Below, in pieces: positions 1-11,880 of a stretch of 64,000 nucleotides of DNA. Both the position numbers and the translations under genes were made by a program. The notes beneath the pieces are model-generated. The model was given only the letters and a program-made list of their open reading frames with translations. It was not told the origin of the DNA and searched no databases. The DNA is taken from the NCBI GenBank assembly GCA_023525975.1, contig CM042029.1, forward strand, positions 82,566,849 to 82,630,848, given 5' to 3'. The number at the start of each line of letters is the position of its first letter. Position 1 is the first letter of the stretch. The stretch is from Smallanthus sonchifolius. Lineage: Eukaryota; Streptophyta; Magnoliopsida; Asterales; Asteraceae.

Positions 1-1694
1 TTTAAAGTGTACAAGTTTATAAAGGTTTAAAGTTTCTACTAAATCTTATAAGGTTTGTAAATATTTAGGAAAAATAAATATAGCATATTTATTTTCCTGT
101 TTAAATTTATATAAACAAAATAAATATAAGTGTTATATAAGTTTGTAATTTATTAAATTAAATTTTTTGGTATTTATAAGTTTACAAGTTTATAAATGTT
201 TATTTATTTTCTTGTAATAAGTAATTAAATAAGTTTTCTGTTTTATCTAAATAAATAAATAAAGAAGTTCAAGTTTATATAATTTTTATATAAATGTATA
301 AGTTTATAAGTTTCTTATTTTAATTAAAGTTTATTAATTTATTTTAAAGCTTTAAACAATTAAGTGTATTATTCCAGAAAAAAATAATAAGTTAAGTTTC
401 TAGTTTTTATAAAAGTTTGTATCTATTTATTTCTAAAGTTTTAAAACAGAAATAATTTGGAAATAATAACAAATTAAAGTTTCAAATTTTATAAAATATC
501 TCCTATTTAGAATATAAGTTTTGTAAAGTTTAAAAGTATTTTGTTTATAGTTTTAAAACTATTTTTAAAGAATTATTTATTACGAGTTTTAATTAATTAA
601 AATAGTTTCAGAATCAAAAAGTATAGATAAAAGTCATTTTTAAGTTTATAAAAGTTTAACCGAATTTATAAAAATTACTGGAAAGTATAAAACTGATTAA
701 AAAGTTAAAAAAAATAACAATTGCAAAACTTGGGCTGGCCGGATTCGAACCCGGGCCACCCAAGTTAACATACAAGTGACCAAACCACCCGACTATGGGT
801 TCGCTGGTGAGTTATACGAAAAAAGAAATACTTAAACACATTCCCAAATCATCCGTATTTTCCTAATGAACCCAAGGATCTAAATCCCTTGAATATGAAT
901 TGTTAATCCCTATGCCACTACAAATTGGCAGAGGGCAAATGATTATAGAATGAAAACGATGAGAATGGGCATTCGAATTACCTGGAATGATGTCGGAATG
1001 AGTGAGAACTGGTTTGGGTTCCAGTCGGCTGTTCCACGAGTTTCAATCGGCAATTGCAGGTTCAAATCGATGGAATTGATAGTTCAATGAGGTCAGAGGT
1101 GATGTCGTGAGGATGTAGCCACTGGTATTTGTACCCGTTTGCATCGTTTAATGCCTGGTTAGTTGGGGAGATTACGGGTGGGATAAATGAGTTAAATTTT
1201 GAATCATGCAGTCGTTAAATTTGAAATTAGGCAATGAATATTGTTTGGTTATGGTCGCACGCCTGAGTCGAAGCTCGAGAAGCATTCAATTCGGCCGTTA
1301 ACACGTTTTTCGAATAAACGGGCTTAAAACCGGTTTCTATGGGACTTGAACTCGTGACCGGATTCAAAATTGAAAGTTTGAGTTATTTACACAACAGGCC
1401 CCTGAAATTTGAAGTGTTTATTATTTCATGTATAAGTTTAGGTTTTAGTTTAATGTAAGTTTCAAAGGTTGACAGTTTTTATCCCTATACTTTTTAAAAT
1501 AAATATATGTTTTAGTTTTATAACATTTAGCTATTATTTTATAATCCTATAAAATAATTTATAAGGTTTATTTGTTTATAAGTTTTAATATTAAAAATAA
1601 GTTTATAAATCATTTTGTTTATATAAATATGAACCTGTAAAGTTTTAAGATTTTAATACATTCTGATTGTAGGATGTACATTTTTAATATACAC

Positions 1695-1758
<64 letters not shown>

Positions 1759-1903
1759 GTCACAAGTGAAATTGTTTTTCTTAAATATATAACAATTAAA
1801 TCAATCATTATTGTTTAAGAAAAATAATTTTAATAAAATCTCAAGTTTTTAATGACACGTGCAAGGGTTTAGGAAAGTATAGGTCGGAAAATCCTGGATA
1901 TTA
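1..1903 (-). repeat. AT-rich LTR-like sequence, 5' end at 1903
   Basis: Read on the minus strand, this stretch begins at 1903 with TGTAATATCC, close to the TGTAACATCC start of the complete Tekay-type LTR at 39511. It continues leftward as AT-rich DNA with many GTTTATAA-like words, an (AC)n/(AT)n microsatellite at 1690-1758, and a tRNA-like B-box hairpin at 729-764. No coding region is visible. I infer a gypsy LTR running off the left edge of the window; its partner LTR and interior are not seen, so the family is uncertain. Confidence 0.4.
729..764 (-). other. Pol III B-box hairpin (tRNA T-arm-like)
   Basis: On the minus strand this contains a perfect B box, GGTTCGAATCC, inside a hairpin: CTTGGG pairs with CCCAAG, then TGGCC pairs with GGCCA past one bulged G. 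About 30-40 nt upstream lies a weak A-box-like GGTGGTTTGGTCAC. No 7-bp acceptor stem matches the 3' side, so it is not a complete tRNA. Confidence 0.5.
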
Positions 1904-2290
1904 CACTCCATCAGTTACATCATTTTGGAGGTCCCTTACAATACCGAGAAGTTGTCCCATGGTCAAAGGAACTCAGAATGACCTGAATAGAAAGGTAATG
2001 ATTCTTCAAAGATAACCTCCATTATCTCAAAGTATCATGCTATAAATAAGGATCATCAACAAGTATGCATTCATTCACTCTCAACTACTTTCACACTACA
2101 TTATTCCTATACTCTCACTCTCATTTTCACAAGATATCCATACTTGATTCTCACGCCGGAGGTGGATCGCAGGGGACACTCCCATGCGGTGAGCCTAACG
2201 ATTTGTTCATCTTAACAGGACCTCAAAGTTTGGACCCTGGTATCCGGTGCAGCAACAATATTGTTATCTAGTTGTTCGAAATCAGTTAGT
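1904..2290 (+). repeat. LTR-like fragment with TATA box
   Basis: A non-coding stretch with a good TATA box (TATAAATA at about 2041) followed by a leader-like CT-rich region. The layout resembles the U3/R part of a plant LTR. No PBS or matching second LTR is present. The short reading frame at 2065-2271 has no recognisable domain and is probably not a gene. Confidence 0.3.
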
Positions 2291-2419
2291 TCGTGGTCAG
2301 TGATCCCTGTTCTAATCTTCTCTTATCTTGCTGAGAGTGAAGCACCTTCATGAATATGAAGCTTTCATTCATATACTTCTCACTTTCACGATTCTCTTTC
2401 CTTTTTTAAATTTGTTCAC

Positions 2420-2700
2420 TTAGACGTGCCTCATTAGGTCTTCTGGAGGAGTGATAGCTCCATTACTTTTCAAATGGAAGGTCATGGGTTTAAGTCTCAC
2501 TTGGGACAAATTATTTCAGGTTGAGCCGGTGGGTTTTCACAGTTGTGGGTCTCGGGTTCGAGTCCGCTGCGATGACAACTTACAATCCATTGGAACAAAC
2601 ATGCATGGCTAATAGAAATACCCGGGCTGCTCTCGAATAAGTAAGAGTTTAAGAAAGTCGTCTTAAAACACATTAGGCAGTTACCACATAACATTAATGA
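2420..2700 (+). mobile_element. SINE-like element, copy A
   Basis: This region shares an ordered series of words with 30013-30205: GGGTTTAAGTCTCAC, an ATTATTT spacer, GGTTGAGCC, GTGGGTTTTC and CAGTTGTG. It carries B-box-like sequences at about 2490 and 2555 (the second a perfect GGTTCGAGTCC). Two dispersed copies with internal Pol III-like boxes suggest a tRNA-derived SINE family. Ends and target duplication were not resolved here. Confidence 0.5.
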
Positions 2701-4719
2701 GAGAGAGAGATAAAAAGGAGATATAGATAGACATAGGTGTCATCAAACATTTGCCTTAAGATTATATGTTAATGTGTATTATATAAAATCAAACTTTCTT
2801 TTTTAATACTAAAAAGGTACAATTGTGACATCTTAATTTATATTTATTTTTTACGTTCAGTGAACACATTTTTTAATGTAAAAAAGGTTTAGGTTAATGC
2901 ACCTTAAAGAACGCCCACTCCAAGTGTAGCTAACACAAGGTGATATATATAAAGATTATGCATAGGTTGTTGTCATCGTAAGTCAACATGATTAGTCTTA
3001 GCTACACCTATTACCGACGAAGACATGTGTCAACGAAACATTACGTATAGGGTTTACAAGTTAATTAGCAATTAACATATCATATTATATATTACAAGTT
3101 TTGCAAGATAAACTAGAACAAATTTGTCATTATTCATGTATTTAAAGGTGAGGTTAACTCGTTTGCTCTACTATCCCATTGGCTATAAAGCTATATTAAT
3201 TAGTATTATGAGAGATAATTATGCCACGTAAGCTGAGTATTATAGATAATTATGTCACACGTAAGCTGAGTATTATTAGATAATTATGTCACACATAAGT
3301 TGAGTATTAATTAAACAATATTGCATTAGTTCTTTTCTTAACTTCTTGTCGTTTTCCGAATGAGTATTAGTAGTTACATTATAATTATATGCGATACTTC
3401 ATCGACTTAAATAATTACTACTGCATAGACGTTTTGTGGATAAAACAATTTATAATAAAAAATTAAGGCCAAATGATGTTTAATTAAGCAACTTGTTAAT
3501 TAAAATGATTACAAGACATGTAACTCCAACCATTCAAATATATAAATATATGTTATAAGATATAATAAAAAATTATACACACAGAATTTCAAGCGGAATG
3601 AAGCTCATTGTAAATGGGTAATAATATTCTAAGACTTAATTTCATATTTTTACATCCTTTATACATCTCGTATAGCATTATATGGAGCGTACAACTTTCA
3701 TAATTTCCAAATCCGCCTCAGCATCCTCGACACATGTTCATCGCAGCCACACAGATCTGGCTTGATTGGCTCAGGAGTCATGGCGTCATGTTCTTCAGAT
3801 CGACCGGGTGGAGAACATACTAATGTGACCGGTTGACCGCGAGATCGATAGGTTACGAGCCATCGGTAGCGAGCCTTCACCACTACCACCGCTATGACAG
3901 TATCTGAGTCCTGGCCAGGACTATATAGTCGTGGTCGTTTGCTGTTTTTTTAATTTCACATCCAGTTGAGTTTTTTGTTTTGTATATGCACAATGATGTT
4001 ATATATGTATCGTTTCAGTTGTTTATATATGTAACGTTTATTTACAATGTTTAGTTTGTTTGGTTGGTTATGTAACATACGATAGTTTAGTTTCGATTAA
4101 TTAATAAATTTATTATTTTATAAAAATATTTATTTATTTAATGTTAACAAACTTAATTAACAAATTTATAGCTAAAACGTCAAATGTTTTACATAAATAT
4201 TTGTAATATTAAAAACAATTCCTATACATGTTGTATAGTTCTATACTCCACAAATAGTCATGTTTTATACTCCACACATAGTCATATGTAAGTCAAAATA
4301 TGTCAAGTTTGAAAAAAAAATCTCATAGGTGGTGTACAAGGGGCGGGCGTATGGCCCTATACGCTTCGTATATAGCCCAGCATCCATACAATTAAGAACT
4401 GACACATGCATCTCTGACTTTTAAGGTTATGGCCTATATTGTCTATACGACGCATATAGGTGGCGGAAGGTGTCAAATTACAATGACAGGAGTCATAGGT
4501 GGACTTATGTTTAAGGAATCGGGGGGTGTTTAGTGCCCTCCATTAAAAAAAAGTATTATATACACGTTAAATTTCTTATGGCCCCGTAACCAAACCCTTC
4601 TAAAATATATATCAAATCATTTCATGTCATATACGTCGGACATGCCTACACATACGTACATGGGATCATACGAGAACAATTAGTTTTCATAAGAACACTA
4701 CTAAAACAATTTTCTTTAC

Positions 4720-4750
<31 letters not shown>

Positions 4751-5065
4751 ATCATTCTTTTCAAAACCAAATATATTTTTAAAGACTAAATTACATAAAT
4801 TATCTTTTAGTTATATATAAAATTATACTCGATGTCTTTTAACTTCAATAATTATAGAAATTTTTATTTTTATAATATTTTTACACACTTGGTGTCCTTT
4901 AAATTAACCCACATCTAACTTTTTAGTTAAGTCACCCTGCATGCCCCTCACATGAGGGGCAAAAAGGTCATTCCAGTACATTAGTCGGTGGTGGGCTTGA
5001 TAGAGGGGTTTGCAAATCCTTATTTCACAACACCATGTGATCATTCTCACCGCTAGTGGCATCAC
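2701..5065. other. Unassigned AT-rich intergenic DNA
   Basis: Mostly AT-rich with no recognised gene. It holds a local tandem repeat (3201-3311), a (TA)n tract near 4728-4750, and a small hairpin-like stretch near 4357-4375 (CTATACG..CGTATATAG). A 63-residue minus frame at 3698-3889 matches no family I know and lies in a slightly GC-richer patch; I do not call it a gene. Confidence 0.5.
3201..3311 (+). repeat. Three-copy short tandem repeat
   Basis: Three imperfect copies of a roughly 36-40 bp unit containing GATAATTATGYCAC and CGTAAGCTGAGTATTA occur in a row. The third copy has diverged (CATAAGTTGAGTATTA). Confidence 0.75.
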
Positions 5066-5073
5066 CACACCAC

Positions 5074-5564
5074 CAGTGGCGGATCCAGGAATTTTTTTCA
5101 GGGGGTTCACTGTTTTTAGATGATCCAATTTCATAGGGCCGGACATAAAATTTTTCGGTTCGGTTCGATTGGTCGGGTCGGGTCGGGTCGGGCAGGGGCG
5201 GCTCAACCATTTTTGGAGGCCTAAAACGAAGAAAAAAACATGAAAATTATGCTTAAAATGTTCACAAAATCAACTAATTTGTATTTAAGAGTCATCTACT
5301 CATTTGTTTCTATCAATTTTTTACCTCTAATCATATGAATGCTCAAGAACACACATTTAGTTTAAGAAAGAGTTCTTAGTTTTATAGCTTCACAACCGGA
5401 TCAAGCGAGCTGCAGTGGGCCGTGGGGTGGGCAGCGTCGTCAGGGGGTTCACCCTATAATATTTTAGGGGGTTCACCCCAGTTTTTTTACCTACCGTTAC
5501 ACTAAAATTTCGAAACTCGGGGGGTTCCTGTGCACCCCCCGCTTCACTATTACATCCGCCCCTG
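5074..5564. mobile_element. hAT-Tip100-like non-autonomous element
   Basis: The element starts CAGTGGCGGATCCAGG and ends CCGCCCCTG, matching the CAGGGGCGGAG-type terminal repeats of plant Tip100 hAT transposons. A perfect 8-bp target duplication, CACACCAC, flanks it (5066-5073 and 5565-5572). There is no transposase. A second CAGGGGCGGCTC start at about 5192 suggests a related element or fragment nested inside. Confidence 0.85.
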
Positions 5565-5985
5565 CACACCACCACCGCCGGGCAACACCATTCCTCCGGT
5601 CCTCCCCCAACTGCCGTCAGCGCCCAACGGGCGCTAACTCTACGCCGGATAACATTCTACCACCAGTTGTTGGTAAAAGTCAGCTGGAAGTGTTTATGTC
5701 ACCAGCCCAATTGACAGTGTTGGATCGACGGTGTTGATTCATCCACTCACCACCACCAGAAATCCCACTTCTATGTTCCTCAACATCTCCAACCTATTAC
5801 CAATCGAAAAAAAATGGTCCGACGGTATAAAGATGGATGTTGGTGGTAAGATAATTGGGGATGATTGTGAAGCAATATTTGGCATAGAAAACCTGAAATC
5901 ATATTCGCCTTTATGTGAATTCAATTAATTGAGCTACATGTGAATTCAAATTAATATACGTAATTAATATCACGCAAGATAATTG
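5565..5985. other. Unassigned spacer
   Basis: A GC-richer segment (5565-5730) is followed by AT-rich DNA. Overlapping 61-65 residue frames on both strands (5731-5928) show no known domain. Nothing further is recognised. Confidence 0.4.
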
Positions 5986-5998
5986 ATTACAATTAATT

Positions 5999-6116
5999 TT
6001 TTTAAAAGGTAAATTTCTTTATTCCTATGGGAGTGAGACTTGAACCCATAACATCCTCAATCCATAATGTTCCTAGATGATTTTTCTCTACCAATGTGCC
6101 ACCAACCCCATTGGCT
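5999..6116 (-). mobile_element. Short tRNA-derived SINE with perfect TSD
   Basis: On the minus strand it reads from a tRNA-like head, with an A-box-like GTGGCACATTGGTAGAG and a B-box-like GGGTTCAAGTCTC, to an A-rich tail (seen as T7 at the left end). A 13-bp direct repeat ATTACAATTAATT flanks it exactly at 5986-5998 and 6117-6129, proving target-primed insertion. Length is about 118 bp. Confidence 0.88.
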
Positions 6117-6129
6117 ATTACAATTAATT

Positions 6130-6715
6130 GTATTACATAAATTCAAATAATAATCATGCATGAATTCAAATAATAATGATCATGCATTAATTCAAAATAA
6201 TAAATTCATACATATAGAAGGGTTCATGAGAAACCCACATAGTTAGACGAAAATTGAGAAAACTTTTAAAAAATCAATTTTAACCAATCATATAATAATA
6301 ATAATATTTTATTTAATTTTATTTTATTTAATTTAATTTTATTTATTTATAAGAGTATCAGTTTAATATTACACATTTTTACCAAAAAATCATTTTAATT
6401 ATTGACTTACGTATACGTAACGTATACGTAAACAAAATATAAAAAATTGTAATTACGTATACGTAAAACACAATACGTAAAGTGATTTTTTTTTGGTAAA
6501 TTGTGAAATATTATATTATACACTTAGGAATAAATTAAAAAAAAATCTATAAATTATTTGATTGGCTCTTGACGGTTTTTTCGATTTTCTCATGAATCCT
6601 CCCTTATATATGTGTGTGTGTGTATATATATATATATATAAAATATGTATTTATGTTACAGGAAACAAAAAATAGAACTTTAAATAATACGCATTAATGA
6701 AATTTTTTATTATTA
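6130..6715. other. AT-rich spacer with palindromic TACGTATACGTA words
   Basis: No gene is visible. Around 6409-6470 the palindrome TTACGTATACGTAA or close variants occurs three times. A (TG)n/(TA)n microsatellite lies at about 6610-6642. Confidence 0.5.
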
Positions 6716-7316
6716 GACCATATGTAGTAGAGTTGTGGAAGGGGGCGTGAATGCCACATCACCCTTTTACGTCCATGAACACCGCCCCTTAAGTTAGTGA
6801 AAGGGGCATGATTGGGAGGGGCGTGGGGGCATCACGGGGAGATGGGCACAATTGCATTAAATAGTATCCAATTATAAAGAGACACATCATCATTTCATTT
6901 TTCTATTTTTTATTTAATATTTACATTTTGAGTTAATTTGGTTTTTTCTCAAGTAACTAATGCTTGGTAACTTAAAAAAATAAAATACACAGACTTATTT
7001 ATTTTATTTTTCTGAACACCCATGTATAAATTTTAACAAAAAATGAGTTGTTTTAAAAAAAAAAGCTTTTTTTGTCACGTAAGTAGTTTTTTAACGTGTT
7101 TAGATCGACATATCAAGTAATAAATAATTGTTTTAAAAAATAAATATCAATTGTTTATAAAAAGTAACAAAATGAAATAAAAAAAATCGTAAATAAATGT
7201 GGGGCGTGAAACCACTACACACCATAGCGATTCTAGGGAGTGATTGTCCATGTGCTGATGTGGCAGTGACGTAGCGGGGTGTGAAAGAGGGGGGCATGAA
7301 ACCACTACGGATGACC
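6716..7316. mobile_element. PIF/Harbinger (Tourist-like) MITE
   Basis: A 601-bp non-coding element starts GACCATATGTAGTAG and ends ACCACTACGGATGACC, which is an imperfect terminal inverted repeat (GGTCATCCGTAGTGG on the opposite strand). The target duplication is TTA on both sides (6713-6715 and 7317-7319), the PIF/Harbinger signature. The ends closely resemble those of the transposase-bearing element at 26482-28137, a plausible relative. Confidence 0.85.
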
Positions 7317-7429
7317 TTAAAAGAGTTTTTGACATGTTAATCATTATTAGTGGCTTGGCCCGCGTAAAGCGACGGGTGTCACCGAAATTGAGAGCGCAAT
7401 CTAACACGGACTGTCCTAAAAACTGATTA

Positions 7430-7466
<37 letters not shown>

Positions 7467-9396
7467 AGCTTCAAACCTAGCTCACAAGCTCACGAGCCGA
7501 GCCAAGTCTAGCTCTGGGTTAGCTTGTTTACAAACCAAGCTGATCAAGGTTAGCAAGTTTACAACCGGAACGATCTCGAGCCGAGATTTTTTCAAGCAAG
7601 ATTTGAACATCGGTTAAGTATTCAAATTTTTGCCCTAAAAAATATTCATTATTTACCTAATCTAGCAAAAAAGGGCATGGAACACAAGGTTCATCTTTCT
7701 CAAGTAAGGAGACTTTTCTATTTATAGTGGTTTGCTCTATGATTAAGTTGGGTAAACCACCAATGTAGGACAAGCTAAAAAGTAAAAAAAAAATTGGTTT
7801 AGCTTTAAAAGATTAAGCGTTGAAGTACTTGTATATCGTGTTTAACAAGTGACATTTAAAATGGTGTCTTAAAATTGTAAAATAACTTTTTTACCCCCCC
7901 CCCCCCCCCCAATATCTATTATAAGGTACTATAGATATATTCGCTATATGTGGTACATGGATTTATAAAGTAAAGGGTTAGGTTTAGAAAACGATTAGTT
8001 ATATATTTGTGCACTTGGCTTCATTACAACTCAGTATAGCAATTAATTTTTTCATTAAGATATATTTATTAATCAAATTTTAAGATAAAGGTATTATTGT
8101 TCATTTGTCAACTCAACAACCAATGATTTAAATTATTTAGTTTAGCAACTTATTTTTTTAATTAATGTTTTAACAAAGTTTGTCATGCTAGGCTTATGTG
8201 GCAATCTAAAATACGTTTGGACACACTGGAAGGTTAAAAGTATTAAGATAAAGCAGATTACATCATATGTACATGTTAATGGTTAGGTTTAGGGAATTAG
8301 CGTTCGTTTAGTAAACCATCATCAATTTGTTGCGAGGAATGGCACTAGTAATGGACGGAACTAGAGAGAGTGGGCGACTGACCCTTCGCCCGCCAAATGT
8401 TATGTGTTGATGTATATCCGGGTTGGTCCAGGAAAGAGGGTAAAAACGTCAATGCTTAGTCATCTGAGCGGCTAGAGAAATGACCCTTAATTTCTTTCAT
8501 ACGATATCCTCTGGTTTATGCTTCACTATCTTGCACAATCAATAAACCGTTAAGGCATCACAGCGGAGGGATAACCCCTGTAATAACCCTCGGCATGAGA
8601 ATTAGTGATCGAAAAACTCAGGTGATGATAAATCTCATTAAAGAGAGAGAGTCATAGAATTGGAGGGAGAGTATTACCTTTTTTTTCCTACCAATTATAC
8701 CCTTTTCTGTTACTTAGTGGGTGTCTTTCTCAGGGTGTGTATGCTACGTGTCATAACGGTCCTGAGAATGACGCTTTTGGAGTCAGGCCAGGTTTGCTTT
8801 TATAAATGGAGTATCCGCTTGAATCCGGGTTATCCCTCTTCATTTTGTAATATGACCTTTGAAATTATTAACGCCAACCATTTTAAGAAGATAAAAGTAT
8901 AATGACGTTGTATATGGAACGTTTTACTCTCATAACTGTCCTCTAAGAGTCTAAGGAGATCATTATGAACCTACATGAAGTGATACATAAGTTCGATTTA
9001 GAACCGATTCATGTGTTAATTTTGTGTTATTAGTTTCAAAGATAGCAATTCGTGTTTAGTTTGATAGCTTGCTCAAGGTAATGCAAGTCCTTTTAGTTGT
9101 TCCTTAAGTAAACATGCATGGAAAAAATTGGCCTTGCATATTAACAAACTTTTATTATATGAATGTAAAATTAAGGTCAACCTTTTTGTAGTCAGATGAC
9201 TATACATGGACAACACATGGGTTGTGGTTCTATACCAAATAATAATAGTATTATTATGGTGTTTATATATGTTTTAGAAATTATTATGTTGATATTAGAC
9301 TTTGTTTATTTAGTGATTCCTTTAACAATATAATTTTATCACATGTACAGACAAAAAGACGAGAGAGAAATGTGGGTAAAAATAAGATATCAGAAA
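7317..9396. other. Unassigned AT-rich DNA with simple repeats
   Basis: It contains an (ATT)n tract at about 7425-7465, a run of about 18 C at 7893-7910, and otherwise low-information AT-rich sequence. A frame at 8660-8902 encodes 80 residues with no recognisable domain. No gene is called. Confidence 0.5.
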
Positions 9397-10024
9397 TAGG
9401 GTGTTTAAACTCGGATATCCGAAATTTTCTGATAGTTTATATTACTATCTAAATCTGTATCCGAAATTTTGGATACGGATTCGGACAGTGAAACGGATAT
9501 CCGATTTAATTTGTTTTCCTTTTTCAAACTATGTAGTATAGGTTTGGGTCCGGGTATTAAAAAAACCGGGTTTTGCCAAAAAAACACTTGATTTTTGTTT
9601 ACGACGCGATACGTTCTAGTTGTTTAAAAAAATAACAAAACTAAACACATAACATAAAATTTAAATATATAAAATATACTAAATACACAACATATTTATG
9701 AAATAATTAAAAAAAATTAAAAAACCTATTTTTGAGTAATTTACGAAATTACGACACGAATATGTTTTAATTTTTTTAAAAATAAAGAAAGCTAAACACG
9801 TAACATAAAAACCATATATTTCATATATATTGTATTTATAACACTTTCTTGGAAACAAAATCTAATTTTTTATTTTTTTTAATTAAATAATATTTCGGAT
9901 ATCCGATGTATCCGAAATCTTCAAAAAATGCTATCCGAATCCAAAAGTTCAAAGATCCGAATTTTCGGATAATTCGAATTCAGAATTTCGGGTTTTCGAA
10001 TTCAAATATTTTTGAACACCCCTA
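9397..10024. mobile_element. hAT-like non-autonomous element
   Basis: Starts TAGGGTGTTTAAAC and ends TTTTTGAACACCCCTA. It is flanked by 8-bp repeats ATCAGAAA and ATAAGAAA (7 of 8 match; 9389-9396 and 10025-10032). The subterminal regions carry many GGATATCCGAAAT and CGGATAT words, as hAT transposase-binding regions often do. There is no intact coding sequence. Confidence 0.8.
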
Positions 10025-10481
10025 ATAAGAAATAGTATAAAACTAATTAATTAAATTTTCTATTTAAATTTATAATTAGATTATCAAATGCTTATTTTTA
10101 TATATTAAAACGTTTAAATTAAATAATTAGACTATCAAATTTCCACACTGCCACGTCATTTTAGTTTTTAATTAAATTTAATGTTTCTTTATTTTATAAT
10201 TAAAATTAATAGTTTTTTTAACACTTTTAAAAAAATAAATTGTAAAACTAAAAACATAATTTTTCGTTAATAACTAAAACTTTAAAACATCACATAAAAA
10301 TTAAAAATCATTCCATCCTCCTAAGTCGTGCCCGATTCTTCGCTTGTAAATCTAGGACGTCTTCAAGCTCTTCACAAAAAAGGTGGTAGGTTTCAACCTC
10401 AACACCTTTAGATCCTTCTGTTTGTTCTTCCTCCCAAAGTTTGATTTTTTTTTTTCGTTTTCAATCTCGTCGTATTTAGAG
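10025..10481. other. Unassigned spacer
   Basis: AT-rich, no gene or clear repeat recognised. It may hold the 3' side of the PIF-derived ORF that follows on the minus strand. Confidence 0.4.
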
Positions 10482-11363
10482 CTAAAGTTTTCTTGTGTTT
10501 TGGGTACAGATTGGGGCTGTGGATGCCGAAGCTTTCGCCTTTACATTCTTCTTTGCTTTCTCCTTTGCCTTGTCCGTCCATAGTGGGTGTTGGGGTTCAT
10601 CCGGTAAGTCATTAGAAACTTCATTTAGATCAAGGAAACACCGACCATCCGACTTTCTTTTGAACTTTCTACTTTCTTGAAGCGTATTGGGCACTTATGC
10701 CACTGTGAGCAACGACTAAGAATATCTCAAGCGCCTAGAAGCTTGAAAGATTGTTTTTCCATCTCCCCATATCTTTCAAATGAAAAGTTCAAGATATCGA
10801 CATCACTTTCACCACTTTTACTGTTGTTTGTTTGATTACTATGTATACCGTAAATTTTGGACACTCGTGTCCGAATCTCCATGGACTTTGAAGTGATCAT
10901 GTGTTGTGACCTGTAAGCCCCACGACCCATGAATTTGTGGAACCTATCCACAACCCAGTCCAACATCACCCCATGTGTTATGGCGTTTCTAACAATTGGT
11001 TCTTTGGAGACACTGACCCAAGCCCGCACTACGTTTTCTTTTTTCCTTGGGCGTCCACTTTTAAGGGCCGAAAAATACCAAACTAGGTTTTGTTTCCCCT
11101 TTTTTGCTAGCAGTTTGGGTCTCGGTTACGATTTCGGTATCAAGTACGTCTTGGGTACGACTCGGGACTCGGGTAGTGACTCGAATTGTGGTTGATAGCA
11201 TTGTTGGGTTAATGGCGGTTGTTGGATAATAGGCGAATGTAGTTGTTGTAATTAGTAGTTTCAAAAGCTGAATTGCTGGACCGCATTGAGCGGGAAAAAA
11301 AAACCTTTTCTCTCGGAGAATGCTAGCTCTTAAGCTATAAGTTTCTATGATCATTGTAACCAA
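10482..11363 (-). pseudogene. PIF/Harbinger Myb-like ORF1 (NAM-associated C-terminal type), decayed
   Basis: Minus-strand frames together spell a degraded Myb/SANT-like DNA-binding protein of the kind often annotated as glutathione S-transferase T3-like, which is the partner ORF of plant PIF/Harbinger transposons. Recognisable blocks are RAWVSVSKEPIVRNA and FHKFMGRGAYRSQH near 10900-11030, KSGESDVDILNFSFERYG (about 10770-10830), then KFKRKSDGR and LDLNEVSNDLPDEP with a Lys/Ala-rich tail at 10482-10694. A TGA interrupts the frame at about 10727 where a Trp is usual, and the last block is in another frame, so it is a pseudogene. The N-terminal part to 11363 is frame-broken and AT/N-rich. No PIF transposase is adjacent. 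Confidence 0.65.
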
Positions 11364-11515
11364 AAAGGGTTCGCGTTATGCGGTTGGTTCGGGTCCATTT
11401 TTTGGATAAAAGTAGAAAGAATAAGGGTGTTTTTTTTAATTTGGTTGAATTTATGTGTGTTTCTTTTAAAAGAACACGACTATTTATAGATAAAGTTAAT
11501 TAATACATATATATA

Positions 11516-11817
11516 CTAGGTTAAAATTCCGTGTATTACACGTGTTAAATAAATATAATATTATATATTAAAATAAAAAGATTATTTTTTAAAAACTCAT
11601 GTTTTACACGTATTGAATAAACCCGTGAAATACAATATAATTTGTTAACACATACACTCGTCAAAATATGTCTGGAGATTTATTAATATAAATATTAGTA
11701 TTTTATTTAAAAACATATTATTATTAAAAGATACAAGTGTATTTATTAAGAGAGAGAGGCGGGAAAAATGACGAGATTGAATATGGAGGCGACACGTGAT
11801 ATCTCAAAACCTTTATT

Positions 11818-11830
<13 letters not shown>
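11516..11830 (-). mobile_element. Short non-autonomous Helitron (TCTATACTATATAATAAA family)
   Basis: Minus orientation. The 3' end reads CGTGTAATACACGG hairpin, then AATTTTAACCTAG followed by T, the Helitron CTRR-T terminus. The 5' part keeps AATAAATAAAGGTTTTGAG and the GCCTCTCTCTC-type internal word shared with the copies at 24003 and 62932. The extreme 5' TC end is lost in a (TA)n microsatellite expansion, so the right boundary is approximate. Confidence 0.7.
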
Positions 11831-11863
<33 letters not shown>

Positions 11864-11880
11864 GTATATGTATATATATA
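11820..11880. repeat. (TA)n / (TATATG)n microsatellite
   Basis: About 60 bp of alternating TA with a few TATATG units joins the Helitron to the foldback element. Confidence 0.9.

Noticed and set aside
729..805. A tRNA gene on the minus strand
   Set aside because: The B box is perfect but no acceptor or convincing D arm can be formed, and the A box is weak.
3698..3889. 63-residue minus-strand frame in a GC-richer patch
   Set aside because: No signal peptide, domain or splice context that I recognise; kept only as a note.
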